From positions 132,577,753 to 132,641,752 of the forward strand of contig NC_081185.1 of the NCBI RefSeq assembly GCF_029867415.1: 64,000 nucleotides of DNA, read 5' to 3'. The notes beneath the pieces are model-generated. The model saw nothing but the letters and a program-made list of their open reading frames with translations. It was not told the DNA's origin and did no database searches. Numbering within the stretch: the stretch's first letter is position 1; each line of letters begins with the position of its first letter. The position numbers were made by a program, and so were the translations under genes. Positions 32,644 to 44,717 of this stretch are shown here, one piece after another. The stretch is from Vicia villosa (Eukaryota > Streptophyta > Magnoliopsida > Fabales > Fabaceae).

Positions 32644-34434
32644 ATGTTGCTAAGAAGCTCTTCAACACCAATTCTTGGTTCTCTGATATCTTCTTTCACA
32701 GACAGTCCTAATCATACTCATAGTCTTCACCTTGAATCCTGTCATATGCTTAATCATCTACCACCACCAACCACTCACAGACTCTCATGCAGTTCTTCTC
32801 CAATTTCCCCCTCCATTGCTGATCTTGAAAGGCAAAACAAAGGATTGATTAGAAGGGTTCAATCTGAGGGAAACTTGGAGGATTTAGCCTATGCTACTTG
32901 CAATAATGAAGAGAGATACAATCATATGGATCCTTCTAAGAGGTATTCAGGGAAGCAAAGAGGCTTGCCACTTGAGACAATTCCATCTTTCTCTCTTTCT
33001 AAACAAACAGGCTTGCGGGAAGAAGAGGAAGATGAAGAATCTGATATGGAAGAGGAAGGGTATGATGAGTTTAGTGTGATGAGTAGGATGATGGTGAGTG
33101 AAGAAGTGGAGGATAGAGTTTGCAGGGTGAGTTTTGGTGATGAGGGAGAGGTTGGTAATAGAGAAATGTATCTTGCAAAGGGGCTTGGTATTGATAGTTG
33201 TGGTGGTGGTGATGGCATAGGTGGTGGCTGCAGAGGAGGAGGAGGCAATGGAGGTGGTGATTATAATTCTATGGATTCTGACAGAAATGATGGTGATAAT
33301 AATAATCATGGGGTGGAAGAATATTACAAGAAAATGGTGCAGCAAAATCCTGGGAATCCATTGTTCCTGAGGAATTATGCTCAATACTTGTATCAGGTAA
33401 CCTCTACTTCCTTCTGTATGCATAAACAACTTGACTAAAAATTCACTAGATAAACTGATGAAAATAAGCTGTGAAAACAACTTATAAACATATTATAAGT
33501 TGTTGCTTATGCCAAGTCAATCCAAACAGGCCTGTAGCTCTCAATTGTTGTAAATCTCATTCTGGTAGCCTACTAGTTGTGTATTACTACCATGCTATGT
33601 TCATAACTTTTTTCACAATAATATCTTACACAAACCATATTATTTTTCAACTTATGAAGTACGGATGACACGAACACCGGGATACGGACAGGACGCTGAC
33701 ATGTTACATGTTTAACCCTTTTAGATGGGTGTGAAATTTGTTCAAGAAATATATAGGGCGTGTTGAAACAAAGAAAATAATAGAATTTTAATGAACACCT
33801 CTCTTAATTGTCCGACACAAGTGTTGTATAAGTGTCATACTAGTGCCAGACACCAATTCAAAGAGTGTCAAATCAAAGAAAAAACCATTTTCTTCGATCC
33901 TTGTCTGACTTTTCCGACACGTGTCATACAAATACACAGGCTTTATTAATGGATACTATATTATTGGTGATGATTGGAAAATTGATTTTGTTTTGATTTG
34001 ACAGTGCAAACAAGACCTTGAAGGAGCAGAGGAGTATTATTCCAGAGCCATATTAGCAGATCCAAATGATGGAGAAGTTTTATCACAGTATGGGAAGCTA
34101 ATTTGGGAGCTACACCATGACGAAGAAAGAGCTTCAAGCTATTTTGAACGAGCAGTACAAGCCTCTCCTCTAGACAGGTACAAATACAATATCATCTGCT
34201 TCACTCATAACATTATGTTAAGATTATTTTTGTTCTTTTTACATTAAGTTGTCATTTTACATGCTTGGAAACCATTCTAACAATAGCTGTTGGTTTCATG
34301 ATATCAGCCATGTACAAGCAGCATATGCAAGTTTCCTTTGGGACACAGAGGAAGATGAGGGCACAGGTTACAATGACTCACAATGTTTCCCTCAACAATT
34401 TCATTTTGGAGAAATGGCCACTACCGGTGCTTAG
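32644..34434 (+). CDS. Tetratricopeptide-repeat-like protein, 350 aa, three exons
   Basis: Exons 32644-33396, 34005-34177 and 34308-34434, all GT-AG, joined in frame (1053 bases). I chose the Met of MLLRSSSTPILGSLIS because it is the family-like start; the upstream in-frame Met lies in a poly-T leader. The N-terminal half is Ser/Pro-rich, followed by an acidic stretch (EEEEDEESDMEEEGYDEF) and a Gly-rich run (about residues 180-205). The C-terminal part carries TPR-type helices: VEEYYKKMVQQNPGNPLFLR, CKQDLEGAEEYYSRAILADP, then GEVLSQYGKLIWELHHDEER and ASSYFERAVQASPLD, then HVQAAYASFLWDTEED. This is the widespread plant family of TPR-like proteins with one conserved C-terminal block. The molecular role is unknown; the repeats suggest protein binding. 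Intron 1 contains a decayed repeat (33660-33930) rich in GACACG words. Confidence 0.88.
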
Positions 34435-35084
34435 AAGAGATATGATACAATGAATTGATGAAGAAGCTTTTGTTGAGAGAAATAAGCACACTGTATTCTA
34501 TAATAACTGAAACAACAAATTGATGTGTAGCTTTGTGTTTCTTCAGCATAGTATGTACAGTTCTTTAGAGATTTTTCAGATTTGTATGCAGACCGTTTAA
34601 TCAATTGAATTCCAGATTTGGGAACTGATTCTAATACTTAATTTGCATCAAAGACACTCCAACTTAAGATTAACCACGATTATAGTTTTTCACTTTACAA
34701 TAATGACATATAATGCCATCAATGTGGAAAATGGAATTTCTGCTGTACATCTCTTAAAGATCAAACTTGCTTTATACCAGTTTCAAAACAAAATTTTGAA
34801 GTTTCCTGCATTTTATTTAACAATGATAAGTAGGATTCTATTTTTTCAACACAGAATATAACAACATTATTATTATAACCAGATTATAAAACAGATGATC
34901 ATAGAAAAGCTAGATAATTCAGCTGCAATAAAAGACAAACAGTTTGACTATAATAAGACAAACCAAATTTTCATTTTGACCATATAATATGTGTGTCATA
35001 ATGGATATATTTGTAATTTTAAAAATAACTTTAAGCTACTCCATAACTTTTCACCCTCTTTGGGTTTGTCTTAGAGTGAGCACT
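34435..35084. other. Intergenic: 3' flank of TPR gene and promoter of kinase gene 1
   Basis: AT-rich DNA with no repeats or RNA genes recognised. The two genes are head-to-tail on the + strand, 650 bp apart. Confidence 0.5.
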
Positions 35085-38052
35085 ATGTCTGGTGATTTCC
35101 TTCCTGAAAATTCAGTTGTGGTGAGTCCTCTCCTTGATTCAATCTCTCCTTTTTAGTCTTTGAAGCTTAAAAATGGAACCTCTATTGTGTTTGTGTAGGT
35201 GGGGTGTGGAGCGGCGGGCTTGGATTTCCTGGCCACTGTTGCTGCTTATCCCAACCCAGATCAAAAAATCAGAAGCACTTCCTTCAAAGTACTTTTCTTT
35301 TCAACTTATATTCATTCGTGCTTTTTTCTTCCTTCCATCAGAAGCACTCACAACAAATACTTTTTAGTGTGTTTTTTAGGTTTTTGGGCTAAAAATAGTA
35401 ATAATTGGATTGTGAAGTTGTAAATAATCTGTATTTAAGTCCTTAATCAAAACAATTTTTTTGGTCAAGTAGCCTAGTAGCTAATCTCACACACCTTAAA
35501 AGTAGACAAGTGGAAAATCTCGGGTACGAACCCAGACTCATACATTGGGAAATTGCGTGTTCGAACCAGGGCTCCTGCATACGCCATTGAAGCTACAGAC
35601 GAGTATGAACAATGGACTGGAGGGAGAGAAAAATCATATAAATATATACTGAATGTCGGATTTTGTGTCATTTTTTTAATGGAAAAGATTCTTCTTATTT
35701 GAAAGTTCATATATCCAATTAATTTACTTTTTAAACTTAGGAGCCTAATTATAAATTTTTAACAAGTTTTTTCTTTCATAAACCTATTTAAAAATCTCCC
35801 GATAGTATTCGGATCTTAAGAGTAATTGAACTTTTCTTATTGTGTGTGTTTCCAATTTAATGAGTTTGTTGGGTGACCTTTAAAAATAAGATTATGAGTT
35901 TAAAAACAAACAAAACTTTGTTTTTTATGTAATAGAAAAATACATTTTCTTAGAGATTCTTGTGAGTTGAGTCTGCATTGTTTTCTGTAGATTGAAGGAG
36001 GTGGCAATGCAGGCAATGCCTTAACCTGCGCAGCTCGCTTGGGTCTCAAGCCAAGGATCATCTCCAAGGTTTTTCACTACCGCACACACTCTATGCATCT
36101 ATATTCTCTTCATAAATCTTGTGTTATGACTTCAAGAAAACTGTGATACTCATTAGGTAGCAGATGACACTCAAGGAAGGGGCATATTAAAAGAGCTGCA
36201 GGCTGATGGTGTAGATACCTCCTTTATGGTGGTAATTTTCTCACAATATTATGTTCGGAATCTTAATGATGCTTTGTTTTTTCGTAATAACTATGTAGCA
36301 TTTCGGTGCTGACTTCAAGATTGAGTGTGATCTTGGATTTTTAAGAATACTGTCATAGGGCTTCGGTGCCGACTATTTCATATTTGTTTCTTCAAAATAT
36401 TTTTAATGCATATGTATGCTCCCTCTTGCTATTTATGGAGCTTCTTATTTGCAGGTTTCTAAGGAAGGCACTTCACCATTTACCTATATCATTGTTGACA
36501 GTCAAACGTAAGAATCATTGGTCTAGTCCTCCTTTTAATCTTAAAAACTAAGTTCTATCATGATTTGTTTTAAAATAAGATCTTCAAAGATCTGATGTTA
36601 ATGCGGCAATTGAAAATTTTATGTGTAACTTGAGTAGTTTTTATTGTAATGTTTCAGCAAGTCGCGCACTTGTATACATACACCAGGTTTTCCTCCAATG
36701 AAACGTGAAGATCTTCCTGATTCAAGTGTGTTCTCAGCATTGAATGGAACGAGAATTGCTTATTTTGATGGGAGATTGCATGAAACTGCTCTAGTTCTTG
36801 CAAACGAGGTTGTTATTTACATTACTTCTGAAGCTTCCCGATATTCACGGTTATGTCTTTTAGTTGTAATATATGCTAAATGTATCCAATTAGCATGTTT
36901 TAGCATATAAACAAAATCTTATATTTTTCAGTACAGGCAGTGAAGATGAATATACCTATCTTAATGGATGCGGAAAGGCTAAGAGAGGGTTTGGATGATC
37001 TCTTGAAAGTAGTTGATTATGTTGTTTGCGCTGCCCAGTTTCCACAGGCAAGTTCGTTGTTTTCATTATAAATTATATTTTGTAACAGAATTATAATGCT
37101 AAGGTTCTTGCATAAGCTTTGTTTTGTTCAACTATTGGTAATAGGCATGGACAGAGGTAGCAACTATTCCAAAAGCACTTGTTTCTATGCTTCTTAAGTT
37201 GCCGAAAGTCAAATTTGTGATTGTAACTTTGGGAAAAGATGGTTGTGTAATGCTTGAGAGAAGTGCTAATGGTTAGTAGTCCATACAACTTTTTTTTACG
37301 TTTGCGTGAAATATTAATTGTATTTTGTATGCTCTCTTATTGTATACACTAAACATGCTCTTTTCACTTATTTTGCTTTTCTGGCAGAGGTCCCATCCAC
37401 AGAAGAAGAAATGGATGTTGACAAATTACTGGAATCTCTGGAAACAAGAAAAAATGGGAGCATATGCACCCCAACCTGCATATCATCGGTAATTGTAATG
37501 AAACTCGCAACACCTTTTTCGTCTGAAGTCCTATTTTGCACATAAAAAATTAGTCGCCCTTTCTTGTATATGAATTTATAAAATGGATTGTAGCAGAACT
37601 GAATTTTTTGTGTTACTTACAGTTGGCGACAAAGTTGAGAGCAGAAGGTATAGGAACAATTTGTGGTAGGTTGTACATTGGAACGGCGGAAAACATACCA
37701 CCATCAGAGCTTATCGATACCACTGGTGCCGGTGATGCATTCACGGGAGCTGTTCTCTATGGTAATACCGCTTTATTCGATGTCTTATCCTTGAATCACC
37801 ATAGCTTTATTGTTTATACAAGATTTCCTTGATTACTTTCAGCAATCTGCGCCAACTTTGCAACAGAGAAAATGCTATGCTTTGCTGCCAATGTGGTAAA
37901 TACAATAATCTTGCACTCAAGTGGAAATTAGATGGATAGATGTTTATGAATTGTTTTGACAAATGCAGGCAGCTGCCAAGTGCAGAGCTCTCGGGGCGAG
38001 AAGTGGTCTTCCGTGCTGCAATGATCCGCGTCTAGCAACCTTCATGCAGTAG
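35085..38052 (+). CDS. pfkB-family (ribokinase-like) carbohydrate kinase, gene 1, 365 aa, 12 exons
   Basis: Exons: 35085-35120, 35199-35288, 35991-36068, 36157-36231, 36455-36507, 36658-36808, 36937-37047, 37145-37271, 37388-37488, 37623-37761, 37843-37895, 37969-38052 (1098 bases, frame continuous). It starts MSGDFLPENSVV-VGCGAAGLDF with no leader, suggesting a cytosolic protein. The pfkB fold is shown by the Gly-rich substrate-side motif GGGNAGNALTCAARLG, the strand FVIVTLGKDGC, and the signature DTTGAGDAFTGAV, whose GAGD Asp is the catalytic base and anion hole for phosphoryl transfer from ATP. The substrate cannot be told from sequence; the family includes ribokinase, fructokinase, adenosine and nucleoside kinases. 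All introns are GT-AG except intron 7, which has a GC donor (CAG/GCAAGT at 37048). A paralogue follows at 46064. Confidence 0.92.
35465..35590 (+). repeat. tRNA-derived SINE-like relic in intron 2 of kinase gene 1
   Basis: GTCAAGTAGCCTAGTAGCTA (A-box-like) is followed about 50 bases later by CGGGTACGAACCC (B-box-like, one mismatch) and then a second TTCGAACC word (35560). The arrangement fits a decayed tRNA-derived SINE head. No poly-A tail or target duplication was found. Confidence 0.4.
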
Positions 38053-38241
38053 TTTTAAATTTGTAGTGAGATGCTGAGTAGTACTGTTTTACTTTTAGTT
38101 GGCAAGTTGATGCAATTATGAAAAGCTAAAAAGACTTATTTCCATGAAATCTGAAATTGTTACCCGCAAAAGTGTGCTCCTGAATGTTATTGAAAAATTA
38201 GATAGATTTTTATAGTTTGAAAAGGTAAATAAAGGAAAAAA
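38053..38241. other. 3' flank of kinase gene 1
   Basis: Presumed 3' UTR and a short spacer. The T-run downstream of the tRNA gene (minus-strand TTTTTCC, ending about 38236) lies here and would terminate RNA polymerase III. Confidence 0.5.
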
Positions 38242-38313
38242 TGTGGCTGCTGGGATTCGAGCCCAGGTCTCCACGGCCACAACGTGGAATTCTTACCACT
38301 AAACTACAGCCAC
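38242..38313 (-). tRNA. tRNA-His (anticodon GUG)
   Basis: The minus strand folds as a full cloverleaf of 72 nt. Acceptor stem GTGGCTG pairs with CAGCCAC, with discriminator A. The D-arm contains the A box TAGTTTAGTGG. The anticodon arm is CCACG-TTGTGGC-CGTGG with anticodon GTG. The T-arm has GGCTCGAATCCC (B box). A T-run follows at once. There is no intron. It sits 190 bp from kinase gene 1, facing it on the opposite strand. It is intact and probably functional. Confidence 0.96.
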
Positions 38314-39367
38314 TTTTGTTGTTTTGTCTGTAAAACGTTCATATATAAACTAATGATTCCATACTGATAAAATCATAAAATACAATAGTAATATTTACCA
38401 TTAAAAAAAGTAAAACTACTTTCTTATTTAGGTATATATAAGGTTCCATTTTCACATATTTGATTTCTTCACAAAACATGTGTTGTAGAATATCTAATTA
38501 TCCATATATATTAGTAGTGGAAACTATTACACACATCATGTTATAGTTGATTAATTAGTATGTCATTTTGTGATTGGTATCAAACTCATGGCTTCAATGT
38601 TAATTTTTTTTCTTAACACCACTAGTTTAATTCAGTTCGGAGACCAGTTCTGACATCATACTAATGCTAGATGTGACTACCTTTATGGGGCACCATTAGT
38701 CATTTAGAGAGGTGTCAGAACTGCTTGATTCAAAGACCTTTGTTTTTACACCGGACAAGACTGTGGTGCATCTTTAGAAGTAACAAATCTAGTCGGAGTC
38801 AAGTCTCTTCTACAATGGCAATCTTTTATACCTCGGTTTTAGCGGACATGCAAGCTAACAGTGTTGAAAAAGACCCTTTGGTTCATCCTTCAAGCCAAGG
38901 AGTACTTCATGGATCTCCTCCACAACTTTCAAAGGTCATTCTGGCATCAAATAGGTCCAATCCCCTCTAGATTATAGTTTTAAGAGATCAAACCGTAATC
39001 CTTTCTACCAAATCCAACATCAATCACTACTGTACCAATTAAAGATTGGTTGGCTTCAATGTTAATTTGTTACTAAAAATAGTCTTGAATTATTTGGTCT
39101 TGAAATTATGATCTTACATTTAAAAATGATAAATTCCTTACAAATAAATGAGTGCAATTAATTGAAAAGTACTCAATATTATTATCACAGTTGTTATAAA
39201 TTTAATTATTATATTTTTTTAACTAAAGAAATTTAATTATTATGTATGAAGTTATTAAATATTTTTTAATTTGGTTTAAAAAATGTTATATTTCAATTAA
39301 TATGGATGCATTGGCTAAGAAAGGTAAACTTACTCTTGAGAACATGATTTATTTAAGTGAAAATATA
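38314..39367. other. Intergenic, nothing recognised
   Basis: AT-rich. An 81-codon open frame at 38725-38970 has no family features or neighbouring exons and is not called. Confidence 0.4.
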
Positions 39368-39848
39368 AATGATAAATGATAGGCTGGGTCGAGTTAGGGT
39401 TGGTCAAGCCTGAGTCTGACCTGTCAAAAAATTTAAAGTCTAAATTTGGTCTGTGGCCTATCAAAGACTTATTTTTAGGATTAAGTTTGGCCTTTTCGAA
39501 GGCCTGTTTGGCCTAAGAGCCTACATAAAAACCTATTTTATTTGAACATTTGTAAATAAGAAATTTAACTAATGTTTAAATAGACTAACAAATTTAAAGA
39601 TCAACAAGACTAAATACTTCTTTGTGTTCACTTATTCAAGTTTACTTATTAACATAAATTTTTTGATGCTATTTGTTTAAGAGAACTAAAGAAAACAACT
39701 TATGACATTGTTCATAAAGTTTTTGCAGTTAATTTTCATCTGTTCATCAAAATCACTAAGCTTAATTTGTGTATTTTAATTTAAAGTATGAATACAATAT
39801 TATAATAATAATTAAATTATTCATATGTAATTAAATAGGTCAGCCTAC

Positions 39849-41591
39849 TGATAACAGGATTTTATATCGCATATTTAGCTTAAAATCCATGAATATTATT
39901 AGCATTTTCTTTTATTTATATTGTTTTACTATGATATTACGGGGGTATTTGTGATGTTTCAGGTTTTACGTTCATATCAAGGCTATTTGTGAAAAGGAGA
40001 AGAAATGGAGCTAAATTCATTACTATTTATGCTTAAAAGATGAAAAAGAAGTGTTGAAGAAATAAAAGGGGTGCAAAAGGAGACCCAAAAGCCCAAAGAG
40101 AGAGACCATCCCACGAAGGAGCTGGAAAAGACCTAAAGAGCATGTGGAGACGCCCGTCTCCAACAGCTCTCTGCCACGTCACGCAATGGAGACGCCAGTC
40201 TCCAACCGTTCCTATATTTTCTCCACTTGAGACGCACGTCTCAAGTCATTCACCTGGTCTCCCCAAAAAGTGGAGACGCACGTCTCCCAAGTCCAAGTCA
40301 GAAGCCCTATTTTCATGCAATGCAACTGCAAAGCCTCAGCTATAAAAGGAGACCGATACCTCAGTTCTCCAAGTCCGAATTTCTGCTAACGAAGTGCTGC
40401 CAATTTTATTCTTCAAGCATTTTAATTCCTTCCGCATTTCATTTAATTGCTTTCTTTTTCTCACAACAATTTCTACACCGAAAATTGTTGTGAACCTTTC
40501 ATAGATCTAGCCTTACGTTAGATTTATTTTTACATTCCTTGCCTTTAAATTTTACGCCTAATAATTTCTGAAGAACGATCCAGCCAACCTGTGGTGGAAG
40601 TTCGAGTACTTCAAGATTCAATTTCATTTTAGATTAATTTTATTCAGGTTTATTATTTACCGCCTTTATTTATATTTATTTGCATGATATATTGTATGCC
40701 TTTTGATATGCCTTTTATTACGAACCAAACAAATTTATGCACGTTTAACCGTATCAATATGTCTGGCTAATTAATTAAGATATCGGTATGTAAAGTAAGT
40801 TAACCGTAGGATCCGAAATAAATTGGCTTAATTATGTTTTATTAAATATCACTTGTTTTTGGTTTTTATGTCTAATTTAATTAGTAGAGTCTTAAGATCA
40901 ATAGAGCGAAAGTTTGAGGTTTTAAGGCAGTCAAAGGTTAAAATCAATAGAGCGGAAGTTTGAGATCTTTAACTGGATAGTAGACATAAGGCATTAGTTT
41001 TAAGGATGGCGAAAGCGTATTAAAACTAATTGGAAACTATTTACTTTCAAAAAGTATTTTTAAACCCGACGCGGGATGGCGAAAGCGTACGTTAGGGAAT
41101 ACTAGCATGAACCGAGTCAACAGAGCGAGAGTTTGAGACTAGGGGATTTAAGTAGATAACGACTTCATAAAACAAGCATTTTATTAACTATATTGTTTTC
41201 AAAGAGCTTTTCTAAATCTCATGGGATTGGCGAGAGCGTACATTACGAGTTAGGATAGTAGTCTAAATCCGCGAGAGTTTGAGAGGAGGACTTTTAATCA
41301 ATGGAATTAATAAAGATTTTTAATTGGATTAATACATTAGCCAATGAACCTTCGGATCACCTAAGTTAAACGAAATACATACTGATATCCGTTTATTATT
41401 ATATCTCTTAGAATTCACAATCACATTCCCTTTAGAAACAATCAAAATATTAGTCGCCTTAGCTTTACATAGTAACCTTAGATAACGGTAGATCGATTCA
41501 TAGTCCCTGTGGATTCGATATCTTTTAAAACTACACGACACAACTGTGCACTTGCAGTCATCAGATTTATAGACACGTAAAGTTGCGATCA
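39849..41591 (+). mobile_element. Solo LTR, 1,743 bp, of a Ty3-gypsy-type element
   Basis: It begins TGATAACAGG and ends GTTGCGATCA, flanked by the perfect 5-bp duplication CCTAC (39844-39848 and 41592-41596), with no internal retrotransposon sequence. TATA box CTATAAAAGGAG is at 40340-40351. Near the 3' end, GTCCCTGTGGATTCGATATC and GTGCACTTGCAGT resemble words found near LTR ends of Athila/Cyclops-type plant elements. It probably arose by LTR-LTR recombination. No ORF is meaningful within it. Confidence 0.85.
40143..40292. repeat. Four copies of a palindromic GAGACGNNCGTCTC word in the solo LTR
   Basis: GGAGACGCCCGTCTCC (about 40147), GGAGACGCCAGTCTCC (40190), GAGACGCACGTCTC (40230) and GGAGACGCACGTCTCC (40272) are spaced 40-43 bases apart, 50-200 bases upstream of the LTR TATA box. 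Confidence 0.85.
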
Positions 41592-41764
41592 CCTACTAGG
41601 CTTAAAAGACTTTTTATATGGCCTGTGGTCTAGCCTTTTTAGCTAAATAGGCTTTTAAAAAAGTCTAGGCCTTTTCTATTTGAAAAAAAGTCTGGTCTGG
41701 CCTGGGCCTATGTAGGCTAGGCCGTAGGCCCCTGTTAGTCGGTCTGGCCTATTCCCATCCACTA

Positions 41765-43608
41765 TTGGTTTCAATTTTGTTTTTATTTTAAATTTGGTAT
41801 TCAGCCTTGAGATCAATTAATTCAATAAAAGTAATTTCACCGTCTATTAACAGAGACCATTTAAATTCAAAACAAAATTATCTATCGACTAATTTAACAT
41901 ACAAAATTCTCTATCGATTAATCCAACATAAGAATTTTTAGCATTTAACGGCATTTGACACTGAGGTTTTTAGAAGAGTACATTCTCATATCTCAAACAT
42001 TCATCAACATACAAACCTCTAAATTTCTTTAGTTTTAAATATTATAAAAAAAGTTTTAATAACATACCAACCTCTAAATTTCTTTAGTTTTAAATATTAT
42101 AAAAAAAAGTTTTAATAGAATAAATGTGCAATCTTATAAAAGATGGTTTGAACTAATCAGCTGAACTCAAAGAACACTACTTCACTCAAAAGAAGGAGCA
42201 TAAGAGAAGCAAATAATTATATCAGAACCCTATAATTGCACATAAGTTGAATATCACCTGATTCATGCCCATTTCATGAATGATTATTTTGAGCTGAAGA
42301 TATTAACCGAGAAACTAATATGGGAAGGTTACCTACTACTGTTTGTGGATTAAAAAGATAGACTCAAGGATGCAAACATGTCTCTGTTGCATATTTGTGG
42401 TTGTTGGTGGATATGTGGCAGCACTAGAACAAAAAAGGTATTGATGAATGTCGTACTTGAAAAATTTAAAGCGTGTGAATTTCACATTAACCTTTAGGAT
42501 CAATTTGCTCCACCAATTCTAGTATATTGGATGCAATTAAGACTAATAGTCAATTCCCATCAAGATACTTTAAATTCCTTAATATGAATTGCACAAACAC
42601 ACTAAGCGTATCTTTTGATAATACGTTACAAAAAATGTTTCCTACATTTCACTCATGCATTAATAAAGTAAAGAATTATTTGAGAATAATTGAAATGGTG
42701 GAAAACGGGTGCGTATATTTCTATTTTCATGTGTTTTCTATTTCTCAAGTGTCTCTATTTATGGAGAAGTTAATGCCACTTGATAAAGAAGAAAATCTTT
42801 TGCAATATAAATTCTGCACCCGTTAAAGAACGAATATAATGTTATAAAGTTCATAACTCTTCACAATCGATGCAATGGCTCAGTTGGTAATGCTTTGCGC
42901 CTATAATCTAACAGTTGCATATTCGACCTTTGACATTGCTTCATTTTGAATTTATTTTATTACCATGGGTAAAATAAACATTCAAAAATTGGCAAAAGGG
43001 AGTATTCAAACCGTGGACATTTAGGTTGAAGGACACAACTTCTAACCATATATTCCAACATGTTTATTTTTACTTCCAACTAATAATAATTTTAATTGTC
43101 AAAAAATATTTTGAAAATCTCTAACAATCCCCCACCATTTTCAAAATATAATTAAATCTCATATTTCTGGAAATATCATGGTTTCAGATAATGGTATCTT
43201 ACGATTTGAACCATTACTTAATATTTTAAATTTTTACTCATCCCTTAATAAATTGGTAGACAAGTTTTGAACCAATTTTTTACTAGGACAAGAGTGCATA
43301 ATTCACACATGAAATCTCGACACTATCCAAAGAATTATAAAAATTGACACACTTAACATGGCCTTGTGTCACGTATCCTTTTCACGAAGAATTTAAGAGT
43401 AAATCCCTCTAACTCTATGATATAGCCCCACTTCATTCTCATTTAGGTAGACTATATCGGAAATGCACCCATAATTATGCATTCTAGCAAATATATGATA
43501 TATGTCTATTAAGAGGAAAACTTTATTCTACCACATTTATTCTTAGGTCCAAGTTCTTTTAAGACTTGGGATGTATCTTTTGTCAAGTACTTCAATCACT
43601 CTAATAAT
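41765..43608. other. Intergenic, TE-derived debris
   Basis: It holds a 55-bp tandem duplication (units at about 42015 and 42070, sharing ACCTCTAAATTTCTTTAG) and a tRNA-like relic (42866-42937). From about 43080 on, the block containing AATCTCTAACAATCCCCCAC has an LTR-like flavour I could not place. A 99-codon frame at 42527-42826 has no recognisable family. Confidence 0.4.
42866..42937 (+). pseudogene. tRNA-derived relic (pseudo-tRNA or SINE head)
   Basis: GCAATGGCTCAGTTGGTAAT has a good A box, followed by CGCCTATAATCT, and ATATTCGACCT is a degenerate B box. Stems do not pair well, so it is not a functional tRNA. Confidence 0.35.
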
Positions 43609-44100
43609 GTATTAGAACAAGATTTTGTTTTGCATTCAATCTTTAAGTTTTGATGATAACAACACAAATATTTTTTGTGTAATAATTTTGTACTATAATA
43701 GTTTCTTAAGTGTGCAGATTTACTATTTTGGTTGATTAAGGATTATTGTCTAGAAAATCATCAAAATCAACGTCAACACACATTAGAAGAACTATTAATC
43801 AAATTTCTAAAGTGACATCAGCAGTTTTGAAGAATGTTGAATGCTCATCAGAAAAGGTTATTTGAAAGTGTTTCTAAAGATAAGCTTCTATCATATCTGA
43901 AATCAAGATTTCAAGACTCAAATAAACTTTTGCTTCCAACTCGTAAATCAAAATGCATCATTCAGATAAGCTGCTGCTTCAACTCTGAAGACTTCATTCT
44001 GACTTTGAAGACTCAACTCTCTTGGGACGTCTACGTTACCTCATCTCTTCCATGCTTTCTCTACTTGCACTAGAAGCAATATGGTACAATAGTACATCAT
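43609..44100 (+). mobile_element. Old SIRE-like copia LTR fragment
   Basis: It begins TGTATTAGAACAAGATTTTG and continues with AGTTTTGATGATAACAACAC, closely resembling the LTR start of the complete copia element (TGTTAGAACAAGATTTG and TTTTGATGATAACAA) but on the + strand. The CTTCTGAA-rich style continues to about 44100. There is no partner LTR, so it is a truncated relic. Confidence 0.55.
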
Positions 44101-44717
44101 CTTTTCCACTACTGCAAGGACGTATTATACGAATCTGGCGTTGGTGTATTTCAATTTCAAAGAAAACTCATACACCAACTCAAATATGAAAAAAGAAGAA
44201 ACACAACAAAATCATAGCTCCACATAGGGATAGATACATACCTTGACAGAGACCACAATCAGAAATGGATGCATCAGAGAGGGAAATCCGCGATGGTCGG
44301 CAAGGAGGTGGTCATGAGATTTCCCAGCGCAATGGGCTACTACAATGGGTTTGTGGTGGATCTTGCTTGTCGGTGACAATCAGTACCCTTAGCCAATCAA
44401 ATACTATGATTCAACGTCATGTCATTTTTTATTTTTAAAATAAATTAAAATTTTAACACAAATTACACTAAAGATAGGGATACCCAACTTAAATTTATGG
44501 ATATCAAAGAATTTATCTTATTATTTTTGGTAAGAGTCCTAAATATTTGACATACATGTAAAGAGTTAAACGGTAAAAATGATAATAATTTAATAAAATT
44601 GATTAAGAATACAAAATGACAATTAAGGGTATGAATAATCTTGTTTAATTAGTGTTAATTAGTGTTATGGGGTAATTTTGGTACTAGTAGATTTGTTAAA
44701 TTTCAGTATTTATTTAA
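44101..44717. other. Intergenic, nothing recognised
   Basis: Moderately AT-rich DNA between the old LTR fragment and the Mutator MITE. The left copy of the MITE's target duplication (TTTATTTAA, 44709-44717) ends it. Confidence 0.4.

Larger units (their letters stand above)
39368..41764. mobile_element. Second copy of the 642-bp hAT MITE family, split by a solo LTR
   Basis: 39368-39848 and 41597-41764 align end to end with the MITE at 25644-26285 (shared GGCCTGTGGCCTATC-like and GCCTATTCCCA words). Without the inserted LTR and one duplicate it would be about 650 bp. The left terminus is eroded and no target duplication is visible, so it is older than copy 1. Confidence 0.8.

Noticed and set aside
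42527..42826. 99-codon open frame considered as a small gene
   Set aside because: No domain or flanking exons, in a stretch of decayed repeats. Composition is ordinary for the AT-rich surroundings.
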